From contig CALMVM010000523.1 of assembly GCA_937873255.1 (NCBI GenBank), positions 309 to 11,544 on the forward strand: a stretch of DNA of 11,236 nt, written 5' to 3'. The stretch comes from an uncultured Verrucomicrobiota bacterium. Its GTDB lineage: Bacteria > Verrucomicrobiota > Verrucomicrobiia > Chthoniobacterales > SZAS-18. The notes below the pieces were generated by a model. That model made no database searches, had not been told where the DNA came from, and saw nothing but the letters and a program-made list of their open reading frames with translations. Shown here in pieces: positions 7,137-11,236 of the stretch. The position numbers were made by a program, and so were the translations under genes. Numbering within the stretch: position 1 is the first letter of the stretch; every line of letters begins with the position of its first letter.

Positions 7137-8516
7137 TCAACCGCTGCAGAAAGTCCGCAGCCAACCATAAACAGCCGTCGCCTCCATCGTTCCTCCCGTC
7201 GTGGACCCCGAGGCCCGGCGCGCAAGCAGCACTGGATGGTCCGCCGGGTCCTCGGGAATCCGGCCGTGCGAACCCCGGACGAGAGTCGCGTCGAGGGGAA
7301 TCACGTCGAGCAGCGCCCGCAGCCCGAGTTTTTTCTTCAACAAGAAACCCACCACCCGCAAGGCCGGCCAGCGCAAGCTCGGATCGACGAAAAGCTCCGC
7401 CGGATCATAGCCCGGTTTGCGGTGGATATCGATGGTGCGCGCGAAGTCGGGCGCGCGCGCATCGTCCAGCCACCAGTAGTAGGCGAACCAACTCCTCGCG
7501 TCGGCTACGGCGATAAAATCCCCCGCCCGTTCGTGGCGGAGGCCGCGCGCCGTTTGTGCGTCGGCGTCGAGGACCTCGGCCACACCCGGTTGGTTTTCGA
7601 GCGTTGCGCGCACGTCCGGGAGAATCGACGGATCGTTCACGTAGACGTGCGCGATCTGGTGGTCCACCACGGCGAGCGCCCGGCTGCCCCCCGCGTCGAA
7701 TGCCTCGGTGCCGAGTTCATCGCGCCACGCGATCCAGCCGCGCTCGCGGAAAATCCGGTTCAAGCACACGGGGCGATCCACGGCCGTGATGCCGTATTCG
7801 GACAGCACGGCGACTTCCACGCCGCGCGTTTCCAGGAAGTCGATGAGGCCGCCCGCCACTTCGTCGATGGCGCGCAAATCCCCCGAAATCACGGCGGGAT
7901 CTGGTCCGTGACGCTGGAGGTTATAGTCCAGATGTGGCAAATAGACCAGTTGCAGGTCCGGGGCGTGGCGGCACTCGATCCAGCGCGCGGCGTCGGCGAT
8001 CCATTGCGATGAAAGGATGCCCGCACGAGGTCCCCAGAAGGCCGGAAATGGAAAATCCCCGAGATCCTTCTTGATGTCCGCCCGCAGTTCTGCCGGCTGG
8101 CTGGCGATGTCGAAAATCTTCGCTCCGTCCGCCCGGTAGATCGGACGCGGCGTGATCGAGAAATCGACGCTCGAATACATATTGTACCACCAGAACAGAT
8201 TGGCGCAGGTGAATCCCGGACGCACGGCGCGCAGATCCTCCCAGAGCTTGCGCCCGCCGACGACGCGGTTGGATTGTTTCCAGAACTGGACTTCCGCCAG
8301 CGCCCGGTCGTACCAGCCGTTGCCGACGATAAAGACGCAGTACCTCTACATCCACGACAAATACTTATAATACACGGTGCACGTAACCGCCGGAAACGCC
8401 GGCCGCACCGCCAACCGCGTTCCATCGCGCGCGAAAGCGGCTAGACGCGGCAAATGTCCCGAGTCGAGCAGCTTACCGGCCAGGCCGACCACGTTGAAGA
8501 TCGCTGTGCGCCGCAT
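7137..8516 (-). pseudogene. eboF: EboF-like alkaline-phosphatase/nucleotide-pyrophosphatase superfamily protein, interrupted by an in-frame TAG
   Basis: The frame runs 460 codons from ATG at 8516 (MRRTAIFNVVGLAGKLL, a typical EboF start) to the stop at 7137, a normal family length. The family contains metal-dependent phosphodiesterases, but the reaction of EboF is not known. Visible motifs are PAVTCTV with the presumed nucleophile Thr 45, then IVGNGWYDRALAEVQFWKQS, LVYLPHLDYNLQRHGPD, VAVLSEYGITAVDRP and DHQIAHVY. Codons 49-62 do not match the expected continuation (about 'Q..YLTG..P..HG'): they are AT-rich and codon 57 is TAG. The two sides are in the same frame with the expected number of codons between them, so this is a replacement and not a frameshift. 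A shorter product could start at the GTG at 8225, but it would lack the nucleophile. The gene starts 7 nt after eboC ends. It may be a real pseudogene or a sequence error. Confidence 0.85.
8331..8372 (-). other. AT-rich 42-nt patch inside eboF carrying the TAG
   Basis: The patch has 15 G/C out of 42 bases, against a strongly GC-rich surrounding gene. It encodes YYKYLSWM, stop, RYCVF instead of a conserved TG..P..HG segment. Flanking sequence returns to perfect family motifs immediately on both sides (CTV before, IVGNGWYD after). Length is unchanged relative to the family, and Tyr-Leu-Ser at codons 52-54 sits where the family usually has Tyr-Leu-Thr, which suggests heavy substitution more than an unrelated insert. 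Confidence 0.75.
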
Positions 8517-8523
8517 GGAATAA

Positions 8524-9402
8524 TCACGTCGCCGGCACGAACCGCTGGAACACCAACGCAAGCACGAACAACACCGCAAACCACCCCGGCCACGGCAAAA
8601 ACACCGTGCACGCCGCGACCGCGCTCAGATCAACGAAAGGAATGCCCGCCAGCAACGAGGCGACGCGCCCGCCCGAGCGTCCCCCGTGCGCGCTGTAAAA
8701 CACCCGGAACAACCAGAAAGCCAGATAGAGGACCAACACGAGGTTCGAGCCGCCCAGACGTGCCGCCAGAAGCGCGTTGCACACTACGGGAAGCGTGAGG
8801 AGGAGCCACGGCCAGCGCGGCGGCCGGCGGTCCGGCAGGTGCGCGCCGCGCGCCAAGGCGCTCAACCCGAAGATGTACGCCGCAAGAAGCAATCCCTCGC
8901 CCCAACCTGCGGCGAGTTGCGGCCCGGATGACGCGGCAGTCGCCAGTGGATACAGCAGACACCGGCATCCCGCCATCAACGCGAGACCGGCCGAGGTGCG
9001 TTTGTGCAGCCAATCGTAAAGAACGATGAGTGCGTCGAGCGCCACGGCGAGCAGAAGGGTCTTCCAACCCAGCGTGCCGAGCAGCAACGTCCCCGCTGCC
9101 AGCAACCCGCAGGCGGCAAACATCGCTGCTCGTCGGCTCACCAGAGCCGCCACGATGGGCCGGGAGGGGCGATGCAAGCGGTCGAATCCCTCATCGAAAA
9201 CGTCGTTGAGAAACATCCCCGCCGTGTACAGCGCGCTCGCCCCCAAAATCAGCGCCGCCAGTCGTCCCCAGGACTCGCCGCCCGGCAAGTAGCCGCCGAG
9301 CCACCAGCCCGCCAGGCAGTTCGACCAGACGGTCGGCAGGTTCGACCCGCGTGAGAGCACCAGCCAGCCGCGCATGCGTTGTGCAAAGGTCGGCATGGGC
9401 AT
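8524..9402 (-). CDS. eboC: EboC, UbiA-like membrane prenyltransferase
   Basis: A 292-residue integral membrane protein of the UbiA superfamily, which moves isoprenyl or similar groups to acceptors. The first Asp-rich motif is NDVFDEGFD (residues 66-74) followed by RLHRPSRPI; the second family landmark is YDWLHKR (129-135). Several hydrophobic helices follow, such as LILGASALYTAGMFL, FAACGLLAAGTLLLGTLGW and a C-terminal VFLPWPGWFAVLFVLALVF. The call as EboC, and not a quinone or heme prenyltransferase, rests on its place between EboE and EboF and on the HKRTSAGLALMAGCRCLLY segment, which resembles EboC proteins. It starts 3 nt after the eboE stop and ends 7 nt before eboF, so the three genes are surely one transcription unit. 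ATG at 9402 is used; a second ATG two codons on is equally possible. The substrate in ebo systems is unknown. Confidence 0.9.
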   Translation of the reverse strand: MPMPTFAQRMRGWLVLSRGSNLPTVWSNCLAGWWLGGYLPGGESWGRLAALILGASALYTAGMFLNDVFDEGFDRLHRPSRPIVAALVSRRAAMFAACGLLAAGTLLLGTLGWKTLLLAVALDALIVLYDWLHKRTSAGLALMAGCRCLLYPLATAASSGPQLAAGWGEGLLLAAYIFGLSALARGAHLPDRRPPRWPWLLLTLPVVCNALLAARLGGSNLVLVLYLAFWLFRVFYSAHGGRSGGRVASLLAGIPFVDLSAVAACTVFLPWPGWFAVLFVLALVFQRFVPAT

Positions 9403-9405
9403 GGT

Positions 9406-10560
9406 TCATTCCGCCAGTCCGCGCTCGTGCAGCAGGCCGAGCGTCCAATCGTATTCGCGGACGAGTTGTTCGGTCACGCGGCCAGTTTTCAGGTTCGGCG
9501 GCAGGACTTCCCATGTGTAAGTTTCCATTTCGAGGTGCGGACAGCGGGACGGGTCGGCCGCCAGCCAATCCAACACCCCGGGCAGTTCGTCGGCGGTCGT
9601 CCCGAACGAACCGTCCGCCGGACAATGTAGCGGCACATGGAAATGCACTCGCCACTCATCCCCCACCGCGACCTCCGTGGCGAGCGCCACGTCGAGGTCC
9701 TTGTGCACGGCCGGCCGGCCGGTTCCCGAACGCACCGCGACTTGGTGCAGGTAAACATCGTCCGCGAAGGCCCGCAACCGCTTGCGCGCGGGCAGACCGT
9801 CGGTCGTCTTCAACGCCGCGCTCAGATGCAACTTCACCACGGGAATCCCCGCCCGCGTCAGCGCGGCGAGCGCCCCGGCGGGTTCCTCGAACTCCACCGC
9901 GAAGTGGCACGCGTCGAAACAAACGCCGAACTGGTCCGGGAACGATTGCACCAGGGGTTCGAGAAACCGGATCGTCTCCGCCGTGTTCTCGAAAAGCCCG
10001 AGCGGTTCTGGCTCCAGTGCCAGCCGCAGACGCCGGTCGGTCCGCCCGCTGACCTCCGCCGCATGCACCGCGCAGTGGATCAGGTTCGCGTAGATTTCGC
10101 GTAAATTCCCTTCCACCCGGTCGGGTTCGATGAATTCCTTGAACGAACCCGGCAGCGTGCTGACGCTCCCCTCCATGTCCGCCGGCAACAGCGCGCCGAG
10201 CAAATCCAGCAACCGGCAGGTGTAGGCCAAGCGTTCGGGGGTGGTCCAGTCGGGCCGGTACACCGCTTCCTTGACGGGCGCGCCGTGAAACGTCCCGTAC
10301 GGGAATCCGTTGATCGTGAACACGTAGCACCGCTCCCGTTCCAGCCAGCACCGGAACGCCGCGAGGTTCTCCGGCCGCGACAGTTCCCGCGATGCCCGGT
10401 CGCCCAGGCGCAGGCCGATGCCGTACTCTTCACCAGGGGCACAGACCTCGTCGCGGACTGCGAGCGTGTCCGTGCGCAGGGCCGCGAAAACTTCCGCCCA
10501 CGTCTCGCCCCGATGAACGTTGGTGCAGTAGGCAAGGTGCAATCCGTGGGCGAGACGCAT
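9406..10560 (-). CDS. eboE: EboE, TIM-barrel metabolite-traffic protein
   Basis: A 384-residue protein of the xylose-isomerase/AP-endonuclease-2-like TIM-barrel superfamily. The N-terminus MRLAHGLHLAYCTNVHRGE with W21 and the later GIGLRLGDRASREL are characteristic of EboE. Further landmarks are TINGFPYGTFHG (82-93), LEPEPLG (182-188), CFDACHFAVEFE (214-225), KLHLSAAL (243-250), HFHVPLH (306-312) and HLEMETYTWEVLP (342-354); the Glu, Asp and His residues in these are the expected metal-site positions of the fold. Its substrate and reaction are not known, but it recurs with EboA-C and EboF in clusters that move a metabolite across the inner membrane. The start at 10560 matches the family. It is 58 nt behind eboB and 3 nt ahead of eboC. 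The frame is intact throughout. Confidence 0.92.
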   Translation of the reverse strand: MRLAHGLHLAYCTNVHRGETWAEVFAALRTDTLAVRDEVCAPGEEYGIGLRLGDRASRELSRPENLAAFRCWLERERCYVFTINGFPYGTFHGAPVKEAVYRPDWTTPERLAYTCRLLDLLGALLPADMEGSVSTLPGSFKEFIEPDRVEGNLREIYANLIHCAVHAAEVSGRTDRRLRLALEPEPLGLFENTAETIRFLEPLVQSFPDQFGVCFDACHFAVEFEEPAGALAALTRAGIPVVKLHLSAALKTTDGLPARKRLRAFADDVYLHQVAVRSGTGRPAVHKDLDVALATEVAVGDEWRVHFHVPLHCPADGSFGTTADELPGVLDWLAADPSRCPHLEMETYTWEVLPPNLKTGRVTEQLVREYDWTLGLLHERGLAE

Positions 10561-10618
10561 ATCGGCGGGCCCGCACGCTCTCCCAGACCGGTCTTCACTG
10601 CCAAACGAAATCCAACTC
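10561..10618 (-). other. Spacer between eboB and eboE
   Basis: A 58-bp gap between co-directional genes. I see no terminator hairpin with a T-tract and no clear promoter; a GGGAG about 20 nt before the eboE start is too far to be an ordinary ribosome-binding site. The two genes are most likely co-transcribed. Confidence 0.4.
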
Positions 10619-11236
10619 TTAAATTAGGCGGAACTTCGGACTTTGCCCCAAAAACCGACACGGGTTGCCGAAGATCAGCCGATCCACGTCCGCCTCGGCG
10701 TGGCCCCGGCGGCGAAGTTCCAGCGCGGTCTTCGGCACGGCCAGCGGATTGCTCACGCCCCAGTCGCACGCGCAGTTCAGCCACAACCGTTCGCCGCCCC
10801 ACACCTCCAGCATGTCGGCGGCGCGCGCGGGCGTGCACTTGCTCTCGGGATAGAGAGTGATCCCACCCCAGAAACCGGCATCGAGCACCGCACCGACCGT
10901 GTGTTCCTCCACATGATCGATGAGCACCCGACCCGGGTCGATCCGGCCGTCCGACTTCAAGAGGTCCACGATCAGGCGGGTGCCCTTGTGTTTGTCCTCC
11001 AGGTGCGGGGTGTGGACGAGGATCAGTTCCCCACGCCGCGCGGCGAGATCGACGTGGCGCTCCAAAACGGTGAGTTCGTTACGGCGGTTTTTGTTGAGGC
11101 CGATCTCGCCGACGCCGAGGACGTTGGGGCGTCGCAGGAACTCGGGGATGAGGGCGATCACCTCCCGGGAAAGTTTGACGTCCTCGGCCTCCTTGGCGTT
11201 GATGCACAGCCAGCAGTAGTGGCGGATGCCGAACGG
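10619..11236 (-). CDS. eboB: EboB, TatD-family metal-dependent hydrolase (N-terminus outside window)
   Basis: The last 205 residues of a TatD-like amidohydrolase-superfamily protein; the frame is open to the window edge, and about a third of the protein is missing. The visible part begins [19 protein letters not shown] and continues with [25 protein letters not shown], whose Glu is a metal ligand in TatD proteins. Other ligand motifs are [15 protein letters not shown] and [15 protein letters not shown] with the catalytic Asp. The C-terminus ends [15 protein letters not shown]. TatD proteins are nucleases or hydrolases, but this branch is recognised as EboB because of the IALIPEF...GEIGLNKN and DWG.S.PLAVPK wording and because eboE, eboC and eboF follow. 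Its substrate is unknown. It stops with TAA, 58 nt before eboE. EboA or EboD could lie upstream of it, beyond the window. Confidence 0.9.
   Translation of the reverse strand, partial: PFGIRHYCWLCINAKEAEDVKLSREVIALIPEFLRRPNVLGVGEIGLNKNRRNELTVLERHVDLAARRGELILVHTPHLEDKHKGTRLIVDLLKSDGRIDPGRVLIDHVEEHTVGAVLDAGFWGGITLYPESKCTPARAADMLEVWGGERLWLNCACDWGVSNPLAVPKTALELRRRGHAEADVDRLIFGNPCRFLGQSPKFRLI

Noticed and set aside
5578..7170. A 530-codon plus-strand open frame opposite the TonB receptor gene
   Set aside because: It is a GC-driven shadow: low-complexity Arg/Val/His-rich translation, no recognisable domain, and the opposite strand holds a complete receptor.
8331..8372. Frameshift in eboF
   Set aside because: Both sides of the disruption are in the same frame with the expected number of codons between motifs, so it is a substitution with a stop codon and not an indel.
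8331..8372. Diversity-generating retroelement variable region or insertion footprint
   Set aside because: No reverse transcriptase or template repeat is visible, the patch is near the N-terminus of the gene, and there is no target duplication or length change.

Overview
The window is high-GC DNA, almost fully coding, with short intergenic gaps and no RNA gene, CRISPR array or recognisable insertion sequence. A TonB-dependent outer-membrane receptor, a lipoprotein solute-binding protein and an ebo-type cluster point to a Gram-negative bacterium with secondary-metabolite trafficking genes. A GC-rich Verrucomicrobiota (Opitutales-like) genome would fit, but that is an inference from overall style, not from a marker gene.

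Left part (1-4630) is an uptake and redox module with switching strands. On the minus strand, an ABC ATPase (163-945) overlaps by 4 nt an ABC permease that runs off the left edge (1-166). Divergent from them is a lipoprotein NMT1/THI5-like solute-binding protein (1041-2030, plus). Then come, on the minus strand, a YqjM-type old yellow enzyme (2561-3643) and a RidA/YjgF-family protein (2037-2516), followed by a second NMT1/THI5-like binding protein (3647-4630, plus). Together these could import a small ring compound or pyrimidine-like nutrient and process it; the substrate cannot be read from the sequence.

Middle (4627-7071, minus): a TonB-dependent receptor of the siderophore-receptor type. 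Its stop codon overlaps the stop of the second binding protein (convergent). It lies 65 bp behind the ebo genes on the same strand, so it could be the last gene of that operon and/or the outer-membrane partner of the two binding proteins.

Right part (7137-11236, minus, transcribed right to left): four members of the ebo (EDB) cluster in the order EboB (TatD-like hydrolase, cut by the window edge), EboE (TIM-barrel protein), EboC (UbiA-like prenyltransferase), EboF (alkaline-phosphatase/nucleotide-pyrophosphatase superfamily). EboA and EboD are not seen and may lie beyond position 11236. In cyanobacteria ebo genes are needed for export of the scytonemin monomer to the periplasm; the general reaction is unknown.

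The most striking anomaly is inside eboF: a 42-base AT-rich patch (8331-8372) replaces the conserved segment just after the catalytic threonine. It keeps the reading frame and the expected length but introduces one in-frame TAG. It is either a sequencing/assembly defect, a local hypermutation or conversion tract, or a genuine inactivation.
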